DNA from: Bryopsis sp. KO-2023
Lineage: Eukaryota > Chlorophyta > Ulvophyceae > Bryopsidales > Bryopsidaceae
Direction: 5' to 3'
DNA length: 64,000 nucleotides
NCBI GenBank assembly: GCA_030272585.1
Contig: BSYQ01000002.1
Coordinates: 1,302,001 to 1,366,000, forward strand
This document shows, piece after piece, positions 45,006 to 54,832 of this stretch. The position numbers and the translations under genes were made by a program. The notes beneath the pieces are model-generated. The model did no database searches. It saw nothing but the letters and a program-made list of their open reading frames with translations, and was not told the origin of the DNA. How positions within the stretch are numbered: the first letter of the stretch is position 1; each line of letters begins with the position of its first letter.

Positions 45006-45829
45006 CTTAATTGAAACATGTGATATGCTTCTTAATTCGTCATTCCCTCGTCAGTCAAAACCCTTTCCTGCAAATCACAACAAGCCGTGATGTTGGAACA
45101 TGTTATGGTCCTCAACGAAAAACAAACGTTGATGCTTTTTTGAAACTTTTTATGTGTGACATCCTCCCTAACAAAAGTGCGCAATATTTCGGAAAATGCG
45201 GTTTTCTTTCTCAGATATGTGTGATGCGTATGCAATCCTTGAACGAATTTTAAAGTGACATTCCTCATCCAAGTATAAACACAAGTCATAGCCTCGTTCA
45301 TTAGTCGCGCTTTGATATCGATGTCGCTCGATGCATCGGTTATATATATTTTAAAAAAATATTGATAAAACTTAAAATCTTTTTTTTTTTTTTCAAGTAC
45401 GGTCGCTCCCCGCAGAAACTCGCAGTGTTTAGCTATGATACTTCCAATGTGGGAGAAAAACTTAGGGCTATGCTTGGGGGGATGAAATCAACAGAACCAA
45501 GTAACCTAAAGAGTGTTGATTTTAAGTCTCATGTACTTGCATGACTCTTGTACCCAACGGTTTAAACGAGAGTGGTTCCGCTTTCCACCCTAGGGGTTCG
45601 GTGTGTCTTTCGACATGATAATTCAGTATCGTTTTGGTTTTAACCTTGGCTTCGAGGCTTTGGTGCCACATTAAAGTATCTGCCTGCTTTTCTCTACTTG
45701 TTGCTAAGCATGAAGCTTTTTCCTTCAGAGAAATTTCCCAACCTGTTTTCTTGAGTTGTGTGGTGGACTACTGAAAGGGTGGTTTCTTGCGGGGGGCGTA
45801 CGAGCAGCGTCGCGCTGCGGATGCTCAGT

Positions 45830-47015
45830 TGAGCATCCCGAGGGGAGTGCGCGAATTCTCTTCTCGTGAGTGACGGACTCGGAGAAGCGCACATACCACC
45901 GTAAGTGTTCAAACCCTTTTCTGCTGCTGCGAATGTTGTTGCATTTCTGGGTTTGATTCCACAGCCCCCTCTTTTTTCATCAACTTTTTTCGAATACCTC
46001 AAGTACTGAAACAGAGCGTTCTCAGCGCTGCAAAGAGATCAAAATTCGGCAAAAAAAAGCGTGAGGAGAAGAAGCTCGTTATCCCAACGACTGATCCCCC
46101 CCCCCCCTCCCACACCGGCTCCTCTTAGCCCTTCCCACGACGCTCCATCCAAGCCGCACCCACCCGCCGCCACCACAGCTCCAGGATGTCGACACCCCCA
46201 CCACACACCCAACCCTTTTAGCTACCGCCCCTGGAGCTCCCCTCACGCCCCCACTTCCGCTTGTACGACATCCGCCGCCCCGGAGCTCCGTCAGTCATCC
46301 CACGTGATCCCAACCACTTTTTGACCATCTCTGGAGAGCTTCCCTACCAACTACCAATCCTGCACCGAGATCCATCGCTTTAGGCACCACTTTTCCCCCA
46401 ATCGCATTCCATACATCGCTGTGGAGTGCACAAGATTCGGCCTTCCAAAACCTGGCGACCCACCTCAGGAGCTGAGCATTTCGAAATTTTCGAAATTTCG
46501 ATGAATTCATTAAAAAAAAAGGTATGTTAACAGTTCCATATACACTGTGAAAGCTTCTCCTTTTGAGCCGAGACCTCGAGTTGTCTAGGAAACTGAGCGA
46601 GCATAACGAGTGATGTTATCCCAGGTGCGTCCCTTTCTGCGCAAAGCATCGGCGCTTCATACATCTCCGCCGGAGTTTCAAGGTCTGCCCCAGCCCTGGC
46701 GAGGTCGTCGCATGGTCGTCAATGAAGCCACCACGACCCCCCCACTCCAATAACTCAGTCGCTGGGATAATGAGCTTCTCCTCCTCACGCTTTTTTGCCG
46801 AATCTTGATCTCTTTGCAGCGCTGAGAACACTCTATTTCAGTACCTGTGGTATTGGAATCTAGTTGTATCAATTGATAAGAAAGGGGGGGGGGGGGGCTG
46901 TGGAATCCAGCCAGCAATGCAACAACATTGGTAGCAACAGAAAAGGGTTTGAACACTTACGGTGGTATGTGCGCTTCTCCGAGTGCGTCACTCACTCGAA
47001 CGATCATCTCAGGAT
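45830..47015. repeat. Long inverted repeat (about 240-bp arms, 660-bp spacer)
   Basis: The left arm (about 45840-46085) and right arm (about 46755-47010) are inverted complements with indels. Shared blocks are GAGAAGCGCACATACCACCG, GTGTTCAAACCCTTTTCTG, CTCAGCGCTGCAAAGAGATC and GGCAAAAAA-AGCGTGAGGAG. The spacer begins with C-rich, proline-coding sequence; the right arm has a 14-base G run (46884-46897). It may be a fold-back transposon or an inverted duplication of an older element; no terminal duplication identified. Confidence 0.75.
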
Positions 47016-47238
47016 GCTTCCAGAAGCGTTTTTGGAAAAGCATCGTTATCCTGCCTTCGTCTAGCTTATATGACTACCTAAACTGTAGTTGCGTCACAGG
47101 TGCTCCGTTTCAGCAGAATAACCCTCAGGAAGACTATTGTGAAAAGGGTGAATGAACCGAAGGGGATGATGGGATGAATATCATTATTAGGGGAAAATGG
47201 GGGAATCTTACAAACAAATTGGGACAATTGCATGACGG

Positions 47239-47344
47239 CAGAGTTGTGCCGAAGTCGTTTTTGCGACAACGACAACGGCCGTTAACGGTGTTAACGGTTA
47301 ACGGCTGTTGTCGTTGTCGCAAAAACGACGTCGACACAACTCTG
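47239..47344. mobile_element. AACGAC-type palindromic MITE, 106 bp
   Basis: Palindrome with ends CAGAGTTGTG / CACAACTCTG, arms GTCGTTTTTGCGACAACGAC and its complement, and a centre of GTTAACGG repeats. Related to the element at 53736-54102. Flanking 8-mers do not match, so the target duplication is lost or the ends are misplaced. Confidence 0.7.
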
Positions 47345-47447
47345 ATAGATTTTCCAATGATGGGATGTGGGTGCGAGGACTGGGAGCTATCAAAGTGTGA
47401 GTGAAATCCGCTCTTTATTGAGTGTGGTGTGATGCAGAGTGTGAAGC

Positions 47448-47477
47448 GGCACGGCGGTTGTAATTGTAAGCCGTGCC
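47448..47477 (+). other. Hairpin in the leader of the membrane Gag gene
   Basis: GGCACGGC (47448-47455) pairs with GCCGTGCC (47470-47477) around a 14-nt loop. The leader also holds a TATA-like TTTAAAAAGG at about 47549. This stretch may be part of a 5' LTR or leader, but no LTR boundary or PBS was recognised. Confidence 0.35.
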
Positions 47478-47733
47478 GTTTCAGCTACAGTTTCATTTGG
47501 CGTTTTTGGCGGGGACGACGAACGGTCGCGCGCCAGAAACCCCTTGTGTTTAAAAAGGCAAAACACAACCCATGTAAACAAACACATTTACAGCGAGTCG
47601 CTAGTGAACAAGGCTTGTACTCGAGAGGTGTTCCAACCGTTAAGAGTGAAACGGCGTCGAGTGGACGTCTGTAAAAGAAAACCAACGCAAACAGTGTCGA
47701 CTGACGAGAGACGTCAGTGAAGTGCGGGATAAG

Positions 47734-49236
47734 ATGAGCAGAGTTAAGAGAACAACACAACATGGTTTCGGAGCCGGAAAGATAGGGAGAGTGGTAGGCC
47801 TGTTGTTGACAGCCGTGATGTCGGTAGACGCACAGAATGTGTTTACGCAAGGATATGTCGACGACGTGAGAGAAATACAAGGTTTGCGTGAGGAGATCGA
47901 TCGCCTGGGAGAATGGCGGGGTGAAGAGCGCGTGGCCTGGACGTTTGAGGTAGCAGAAGCGCAAAAGATAGGAGCGAAAACTGGTAGTTCGCACTTCGTG
48001 AACGACGCTGCAGAAGCGAAAGCAAAAGAACGCGAAAAGAAAACAGAAAGCGTTCTGGCTGGGATAGAAGAGAACGAGCCAGAAAAGAGCTCGAGTGCGT
48101 GGGCGTGGCTTTTTGGAGAGAAGCGTCAGAAGGTTGTCGTGGTAAAAGGGTGCGTTTCTGTCACGTGCTGCTCGCGCATGATTATGGAATTCGCGCAGTC
48201 AGTCATGATGTTGGCGTTGGAGCACCTGGGTGCATTTTTTGGAGATCCGCTGAGATATATCAAGGAGGGATACGATTTGATAATACCTGAAGTGAGGGAA
48301 AACCTGGGAATTTTATCCAAGGTGCTGGGATGGTTTTTTTTAATAATGGCCTTGAATGTAGTGGCCTGTTTATACTTGTACCTTGCTAACCCGAAAAAGG
48401 TGGTAGCTGACTGTGCTGGATGGGGTTTAAAACTACCACTGATGCAGGTAGTTTCCAAGGTTATTACTAAACTGTGGGGTTTGATAATTAAGACGCTTAG
48501 GGTGCCAAAGATAGGGCATGATAGTGTCGACAAGACTGCTGAGGAGATCCGCAATCTGAAAGTTGAATTACAGGCCCAAAGTAAGATGTTCAAAGAGATG
48601 ATGGAAAGTGATGGAGGCAGTCGGACTGAGCGACAATACCGTCCTACTTGTGGGAACTGTGGAAGCAAAACACATCGAGCTGCCGACTGTACTGAACCAC
48701 GAAGATGTTTGTGGTGTGGAAGTAAGGATCACGGAATTCAGCGTTGCCCAAAAAAAGCACAAGGTGTGCCCAAGTCCTTCCCAAAAGTACACTTTGCGGG
48801 GAATGCAGATCGAACCGGGGACCCCTCTGAGGCAAGGATGGAGAATGACACCACGCTGATGTATACACCTATTGTGCTTGTCGGAAGAGCAGTGAAGTTG
48901 TGTTCGATAGACACTGGAGCGGAGGTTAACATCTTATCGTCTACTGAGTGCGTAAGGCACGGGATTCCTTACGAGCCGGTTTCAGGGGAGCACATAATTG
49001 GAGTGAGTGGGGAGCAAAGCCCCATCCTAGGGCGCACAGTTCTTGAAGCGGTGGTGGGCCCTGCCGAACCAACCCCCCTGGAGTTCTTTGTGGTGAAGAA
49101 TGTGACGAACACTTTGTTGGGATTGCCTGGGCTTCGAGCTTGCAAGCTGACTGTGGACTGCGAACGTGGTGAGCTGAAGTGTGATTCTACTGGGAGGCGC
49201 GTGAAAGCTATGGTCACCCAGAAGCAAAAAAACTGA
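47734..49236 (+). CDS. Membrane-type Gag-protease polyprotein of an LTR retroelement
   Basis: Intact 500-aa frame from ATG 47734 (an in-frame non-ATG extension to 47722 is less likely). A basic start and hydrophobic run (GRVVGLLLTAVMSVDA) look like a signal peptide or anchor. A charged, possibly coiled region follows. A second hydrophobic segment (LGWFFLIMALNVVACLYLYL, residues about 197-219) is a strong membrane span. Two zinc knuckles CX2CX4HX4C lie at 48649-48690 and 48706-48747, then a retropepsin with DTG at 48910-48918 (IDTGAEVNILS) and the partner LLGLPGL loop. Zinc knuckles plus protease identify a retroelement Gag-Pro. Two membrane-type segments in front of them are not usual for Ty3/gypsy Gag. 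Codon and frame are unbroken, but pol is lost downstream, so the copy is not autonomous. Confidence 0.8.
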   Translation: MSRVKRTTQHGFGAGKIGRVVGLLLTAVMSVDAQNVFTQGYVDDVREIQGLREEIDRLGEWRGEERVAWTFEVAEAQKIGAKTGSSHFVNDAAEAKAKEREKKTESVLAGIEENEPEKSSSAWAWLFGEKRQKVVVVKGCVSVTCCSRMIMEFAQSVMMLALEHLGAFFGDPLRYIKEGYDLIIPEVRENLGILSKVLGWFFLIMALNVVACLYLYLANPKKVVADCAGWGLKLPLMQVVSKVITKLWGLIIKTLRVPKIGHDSVDKTAEEIRNLKVELQAQSKMFKEMMESDGGSRTERQYRPTCGNCGSKTHRAADCTEPRRCLWCGSKDHGIQRCPKKAQGVPKSFPKVHFAGNADRTGDPSEARMENDTTLMYTPIVLVGRAVKLCSIDTGAEVNILSSTECVRHGIPYEPVSGEHIIGVSGEQSPILGRTVLEAVVGPAEPTPLEFFVVKNVTNTLLGLPGLRACKLTVDCERGELKCDSTGRRVKAMVTQKQKN

Positions 49237-49264
49237 GTGGCCCCCCTTTCGACAGAAAGGGGGG
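49227..49264 (+). promoter_or_regulatory. -1 ribosomal frameshift signal after Gag-protease
   Basis: Slippery A AAA AAC (49227-49233) in gag-pro phase directly abuts the TGA stop (49234-49236). After a 7-base spacer a perfect 10-bp hairpin follows: CCCCCCTTTC (49241-49250), loop GACA, GAAAGGGGGG (49255-49264). Heptamer, spacer and stem fit the established -1 frameshift architecture (A AAA AAC as in MMTV gag-pro). Confidence 0.85.
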
Positions 49265-49444
49265 GTCGGTGGAGCTTATCGCTACCTGGGAGCCTGAGAA
49301 AGGAAATGGGTATTCGCAAAAAGAGGATTGCGTGCAGGTGCTTAGTGGAAAAGCACGATTTATTCCACCCCACACTTGGACTAAAGTGTATTTGCCGTTT
49401 TCGATAACCGTGCTGAGCATAGTGACTTTGGTCAGTGCAATATA
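49237..49444 (+). pseudogene. Start of pol in the -1 frame, then truncated
   Basis: The frame entered by the slip stays open for about 68 codons to TAA 49442-49444. It contains GKARFIPPHTWTKVYLPF, reminiscent of the protease-RT linker of LTR retroelements. Beyond the stop a shifted frame reads on briefly, and no RT motif follows. The element is truncated or disrupted here. Confidence 0.45.
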
Positions 49445-50537
49445 ACCAAGCGAGTTGAAAAGATTGTAGCGCAACAACCTTCTTGTTGACCTCTTTTGAA
49501 GACGTTTTGGGTTTCGAGGAGAACAGAGATACAAGCACGCAAAACGCTGAGACACGCCGCAGGGACAGATTAGAGGACTTTCTGATGGCGGCTATTTTTA
49601 GATGACGTGTGACGACAGCCAATCTCTTGGATGGCTTCGCAACATTGGGTCGAGGGAATACATCGTTTTCCAACCAACAATAATTAGTAAACTCGAAAGA
49701 GAAATAAAGATTGTTAACAGTTTACCTTACGTTTTGAGGAGTGATGTTTGAGGAAAACGACCCTCTCAAACTCACGTTATTTTTTTGCGTGTTGTCTAGG
49801 CAATCGACTTCATTCCCGAACTTGGCATACATTCTTGCGCTGAAAACGATTAAGCAACTAGCGAGCTGTGCCCGAATTTGTACGGTGGAACCAAGAGCAT
49901 TTTTTATGTAAAAGTCGCAGAGGAGTACGTTTATTCTCCTTTCCAGAAAACGATGCTTTAGTGCTATCAAGCAATATAAAGAAAACCTACATATAAATAA
50001 ATGTATGATAAGAGGAAGAAAAAGCAGAAAAAGTGAGCATGAAACCCATCTATCGGATGTTGCAAGACGATCTAAGTGATTTTCTCTTATTTCAACATTG
50101 CATCCTTGGACCGGCTGAATAAAGGGGCTCCAAAGCACGCTTCCAAGTTGCCAGAAGTGGAGCGAAACCTAAAAAAGCAAAGTCGAGCAATAGGAAAAGA
50201 ATTTCCGGAGAAAAATAATATATCAATAAAAAGCAAGAAGAATGTGTTGTTTATAACATGCCACATATATATACATATTTTTTTTACTTTTTTCTTGTTT
50301 TTGACAAGGGTCCTCAATGACTACGACGCGGGATGCTTGTTAACCATTAAAGAGGAAGTCAATCAGGTGTCCCCAAAGTTTCGAGGACGTTGATATCTGC
50401 CCGCTATGTTCTAGATTTGATTGGTGATGATACTACTATTAGGGAAGTTGGAATCACCAATGGTTATGCAAGGGGATCGAGGAGATCTGGATTGGTGGCC
50501 CCATCCACCTATAGCTTCTTGTTGTTGTTTGTATCAA

Positions 50538-50561
50538 CCCCCCCCCCCCCCCCCCCCCCCC
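50538..50561 (+). repeat. Poly-C run
   Basis: Twenty-four consecutive C residues; prone to length error in sequencing. Confidence 0.9.
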
Positions 50562-53001
50562 GTTGAGAAACCTTCTGTCCACCCGCCGAAGCTCAAAACC
50601 AAAGATGGTGTGCAATTTAGTGCACACCGTGCACCCTCTTCAACTAACTGAAAAGATAGGGATTCGTATCATGCTTGTAAAAAGTTGCAACATGGAAATC
50701 AACCCATCCCAAAAAAAGTTGAGAATATAATGAAGAGTCCGAGTGACCAAGGAGGGGGAAACATAGAATTTCTCCTTTTGGCTTGTCCTACCCACCGTAA
50801 CAGGTGGAGATGTGAAAGTTTCAAAGAGAGCTAATGGGGTCGATGAATTCTTTTTGATAGAAGCATTTCTAGCAGTTTTGAAACCGCCAGGACGTGGTTC
50901 TTTCTTCAACACCCCATAAGAAATACTATCAAAGAAGGATGTAATTAGAACATTTGGTCATGCTCGAGGAAATTTCAATCAGTTTTATTTTGTTGCGAAA
51001 TATTTACCGATATGTACTTGAAAGAAGAGAGCCCGACTTAAGAGACGATCACGAGGACATGTCACGTCGAAAAAATTTCCAATCGGTAAAACGTTGCTTG
51101 GTAAACGAGTGTTTTGGCAAGATTTCCCTTAATTGCATGATTTTAAGCCCATCCATCATGTCTTCGAAATAAAACCGATGATAGTGATACAAAAAATTTC
51201 GATAGGCTAAAAAATATTAATAGGTGATAGAGAAAATGATCGTCTCATAGGGATCATAAGTTAAGCTAGTATGAGTCATAACACCTTCAACAATGACGTA
51301 AATTCGGACAATGTGTGGCCTTGTGATTACCTAACTGGTTGTGCATCGAATCTGGTACACATTGATGGCATGTTAGTGGCGGCCAAAATAAGAGTTTGAG
51401 GGCGCCACCTATTTTTTTCGGGGTGAAATTGTTACCATCTTGTCTAGACTACAATAGAGGCTTCCAAAAGGGTTCGCACCTTTACGTGTCCATATGGAAT
51501 TCTCAAGGGGAACACCCTAGAAAAATGTTCTATAGAAAGCGGTTTTGCGATGAACAGGAAAGATCCATAAGAAACAACAAGATCTTTCTCTCAAAGTAAG
51601 GAACATAGAAACGAAACGACAAATGTCCCAAAGATGATGAGCAAATGTTCTCAAATTGCTTACTAAATTTAAACGACCTCGGTATATCCTCACTATAATT
51701 TGTCAAGTCCTAGCTGGTCTCCACGCACTACAATGACATTCACATGTGCAGGCGAAGGAACTTGCGTGCATGTGTAGCGACGTTGGACGCTGTAACAGCA
51801 TGATTCCACACTTGTCATTCTTGGTCTGGGTGCATCGGGTATTGCATCTGTGGATAATGTATTGGTCGAGATATTTGTTGCGTTCGCTACAATGGAGCAA
51901 TTAAAATTCAGAAGGAACCTACCGCCATTTGTGACGGACATGGACCTGGAACAATTACATGCTGCTTAAGGGAGACGATTTTTTTGAACCTCGACACGGA
52001 CTATGAATTTAGAGGCAAGTCTCATTCTAGTCTATATGTTAAGAATTACCTAATGCACCTTAGGTGTATAATATTCTTCACCAAGAGGTGTTGCTTTTTT
52101 CAGGTTTCGTTTGTCTACCAATGATCTTTGATCTTTGATGGATTTAACGTTAGGTACCTCATAAAGCTCTTGTACTCAAAATTTGATTTCCTGTGCCGGA
52201 CGTGCGATCAAAGAACCCAAGCTCCCGCCCCGAAGGTTTTTATGAATGGTCGGCCCGCTGGGAAGTTTAAATAGTAGCAAGTCAACATGGCAACAAGATA
52301 TTCTTATATGGATACATTTACTTAATGGAAACTTTAATGATAACGTATCATGTCAAAACCAGAATTGTGAAGCAAAAACGACCCCAAGATATAAGCGTAT
52401 CCAACAACGGCACATAAAAAAGGAAAAAGTTAGTTGAATCAGCCAACGCCTCATATTTTTTTTCTTCTTTCAAAGCTTTTCTTTTTAAACGTTGAAGAAG
52501 GTTACCCTTATCACAACAAGTCAGACAATAGTTTTGGAGGTTGGGCTCGCGAGTCACGCGAGTGAGGGTTCTTTTATAGCGAATTATTTTGCCACCGACA
52601 AATTTGGATAGGATGGGGAGAAAGGCAATTGACTTGGAAGAAAAAGATTAGAAAACCCTGAAATCGATTACATTATCCTTGTATAGGTGTGTTTATACCA
52701 GGGCTGCCAAATAGAACAACATGTGATTTGGGTCAAGAGAATGGTGTGGGGAGTCTACTTATAGAATATGGTTTCTAGGATCAAGACCAGGTCCAAAAGA
52801 AAGGGAGGGAGGTGAGGGGAATTTCAGTTTGGCATTTGATGCATTTTACTTAAAAAGTATCATTTGATAATGCTTTTTCTCCACGAAGTCGCGGAAGTCT
52901 TATACCTCTGATACACCAAACTTGAAGACCGGAATGTCAAGCGAGACACAGAATCAAGCCATTACATTAAATGACATGATGTAGCACTATATCAAAAGAG
53001 A

Positions 53002-53038
53002 CATATACATATATATGTATATATATATATATATATAT
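53002..53038 (+). repeat. (AT)n microsatellite
   Basis: Alternating AT/GT-interrupted dinucleotide run. Confidence 0.85.
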
Positions 53039-53735
53039 GAGTATTTGAATGTGTTGGTGGGGACTGATACACAAACCAAATCAGCTATAAAACCACAAAA
53101 AAACGATCAAACAACAAAAGTTGAGGAACACGAACGAAAAAACCAAACATGCTAGCTCCGCTTCCCGATCTGGTAAGGAGCCAAATTTCCCAAAGATTTA
53201 TTCAAAGGAACTTGTTGTCAGCGAAACGATTTCAGATACGTTTGCTGCTACCACGATCTTGTGCGGTATATTATGTCTCGTTTGCGATGTTTGTTTTCGA
53301 CCCGAAAATCTTTGTCTACGGTGTGTGGGATGGATAGCCTCTCGAGACCATTGTATTAGTGGAAACAAACTTGAAGAAAAAGAAAGGCATTCAAGGAATA
53401 CAGGGAAAAAAGGTCACCTGATCCGAGTAACAACAAGAAAAGGAGAAGAACCCAATATAAGTGGCCAAATCCCCAAAAGGTCTCTTACTGTGATAAGATA
53501 AATGTGTACGATGCAATGTCGCAAGTGTGCCTTCTCATTTGATGATGTACGCTATTAGTCGTTTTAAGGTAGTTTGGGGCTAGTTCTAGGGGGCTGACAC
53601 GCCTGATTGAACCCTGTGAGTTGGGTGGTGCGTCAGCAGTGCTTTGTACGACCTTGGGGGTATTTAAGCGCCCTTCTTAGTTGTTTGACATTCTTACTTT
53701 GTATAGACTGAGATTCGTGAGATCCCAGTGTGTTC

Positions 53736-53887
53736 CTGAGTTGTGCCGAACAGACCTGGGCCCGACCGGACCGGCAGCAAAAAACCGGTCCGGTCCGGTC
53801 CAACCTGTCTATGGACCGGTCCGATCCTGTCCGGTCCGGTCCTTTAAAACTTGCCGGCGCCCAGGTCTGGTGCCGAAGTCGGTTTTT

Positions 53888-53919
<32 letters not shown>

Positions 53920-54102
53920 GCCGTTAACGGTTAACGGCCGAAGTCGTCGTCGCAAAAACGACTTCGGCACAACTCTCCCTTCGACAATTTTTTTTCATAT
54001 TCATTACACAGAATCACCCAAAAATTAGAGTCAAAAATACACACCCGCACCCACCCCCACCCACACCAGAGTTGTGCGCCGTTGCAACGACGCACACCTC
54101 TG
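53736..54102. mobile_element. AACGAC-type hAT-like element inserted in the LTR
   Basis: The LTR sequence GTGTGTTC is duplicated at both sides (53728-53735 and 54103-54110), a perfect 8-bp target duplication. The ends CTGAGTTGTG and CACACCTCTG are imperfect inverted repeats. Inside are a palindrome of (AACGAC)n and GTTAACGG repeats (to about 53977), an AT-rich and CACCC-rich segment, and a second small palindrome (54067-54102). It is itself interrupted by the element at 53751. Confidence 0.75.
53751..53869. mobile_element. GACCGG-type hAT-like MITE, 119 bp, nested
   Basis: Terminal inverted repeats CAGACCTGGGC / GCCCAGGTCTG with a perfect 8-bp duplication GTGCCGAA (53743-53750 and 53870-53877) of the surrounding AACGAC-type element. 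Same family as 42936-43575. Confidence 0.9.
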
Positions 54103-54313
54103 GTGTGTTCCCGCTTGTGTGTGTGTTTCAGTGTTTTGCCTGACGCAACTCACTTTCACTAAGTGTTCTAGTAGCGTTTACAACCGCGCTAACCAGAGAG
54201 TTGTCTAACCTCAAACCCCACAAGTATACTTGCGTCAGCCGCAAGTTATCACGAATCCAACTAACATAACCAACTCAATCACTAACTGCGTCACCCACAA
54301 GCTTCACTATCAA

Positions 54314-54326
54314 TTGGTTTCGGAGC
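54314..54326 (+). other. Primer-binding site of the chromovirus family
   Basis: TTGGTTTCGGAGC one base after the LTR end; it resembles TGGTATC(A/G)GAGC, complementary to initiator methionine tRNA, with one or two changes. Confidence 0.65.
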
Positions 54327-54473
54327 AAGGCAAGAACTTTAAGCTCTTGAGATCGAAACTTGTGAACGTGGCGCAACAAGTGTAAGCACTTGTTTGGTCG
54401 AGAACCCCGACTATGGTTGTTGAATTCTCTCAAGTAGTGAACTGAGTATGGCAAACTAGGATCCAAAATATAC

Positions 54474-54832
54474 TATTTGGTGCGGGAGAAGCCCAATGCA
54501 GGCCAGCGCTCAAAGGTTGATGCGAAAAGAGTACTCAATACTTCCTTGCGGGTACCACCTTATGTGTGATACACATTGACTCCCGTATAACATGTAATAG
54601 TTGATGCAATAGTCGTCAACGCACAGGTACAAAACAAAGCCGTACGTGCCATATCACCCTTTGCGATGCCAGCGCAATTACTCAAGTTGACGGGAGAAAC
54701 CTTTGCGCCAGTGCCACCTTTTCGGAAGGCAACAGACCGTCTACCGCATTGTGCTATATGCTTCACTATCATACGCCTCACGAGGTGTAGGGGATGTACG
54801 CTATCCATCCAAATTATTAATACTCTTTGTTT
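54474..54832 (+). pseudogene. Broken copy of the ORF3 RING-like domain
   Basis: Two shifted frames match the C-terminus of ORF3 at 6423-6740. The first reads IWCGRSPMQASAQRL, then YSILPCGYHLMCDTH and a stop. The second reads VRAISPFAMPAQLLKLTGET and RLPHCAIC. The first Cys is replaced by Thr; the C-x2-H-x2-C-x2-H and final Cys pair remain. It lies only about 160 bases after the PBS, so gag and pol are deleted, or this was a small derivative carrying only ORF3. Confidence 0.8.

Larger units (their letters stand above)
49445..53545. other. Intergenic, no gene seen
   Basis: No supported coding sequence. It contains a 24-base C run (50538-50561) and an (AT)n microsatellite at about 53002-53038. 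Short frames such as 53121-53501 have no recognisable motif. Confidence 0.35.
53551..54312 (+). mobile_element. Diverged chromovirus 5' LTR carrying nested insertions
   Basis: Aligns with the LTR at 7083-7502: TTAGTC, GGTAGTTTGGG, GCGTCAG, a TATA-like TATTTAAG (53661-53668), TTGTTTGACATTC, then after the insertion GTGTGTTCCCGCTTGTGTG, CTCTAGTAGCGTT-like sequence and CACAAGTATACTTGCGT, ending CACAAGCTTCACTATCA at 54312. A primer-binding site follows, so this is a 5' LTR. It is split by a DNA transposon (53736-54102). The left end is approximate. Confidence 0.75.

Noticed and set aside
47239-47344. 8-bp target duplication for this palindrome
   Set aside because: Flanking 8-mers CATGACGG and ATAGATTT do not match, so none is claimed.
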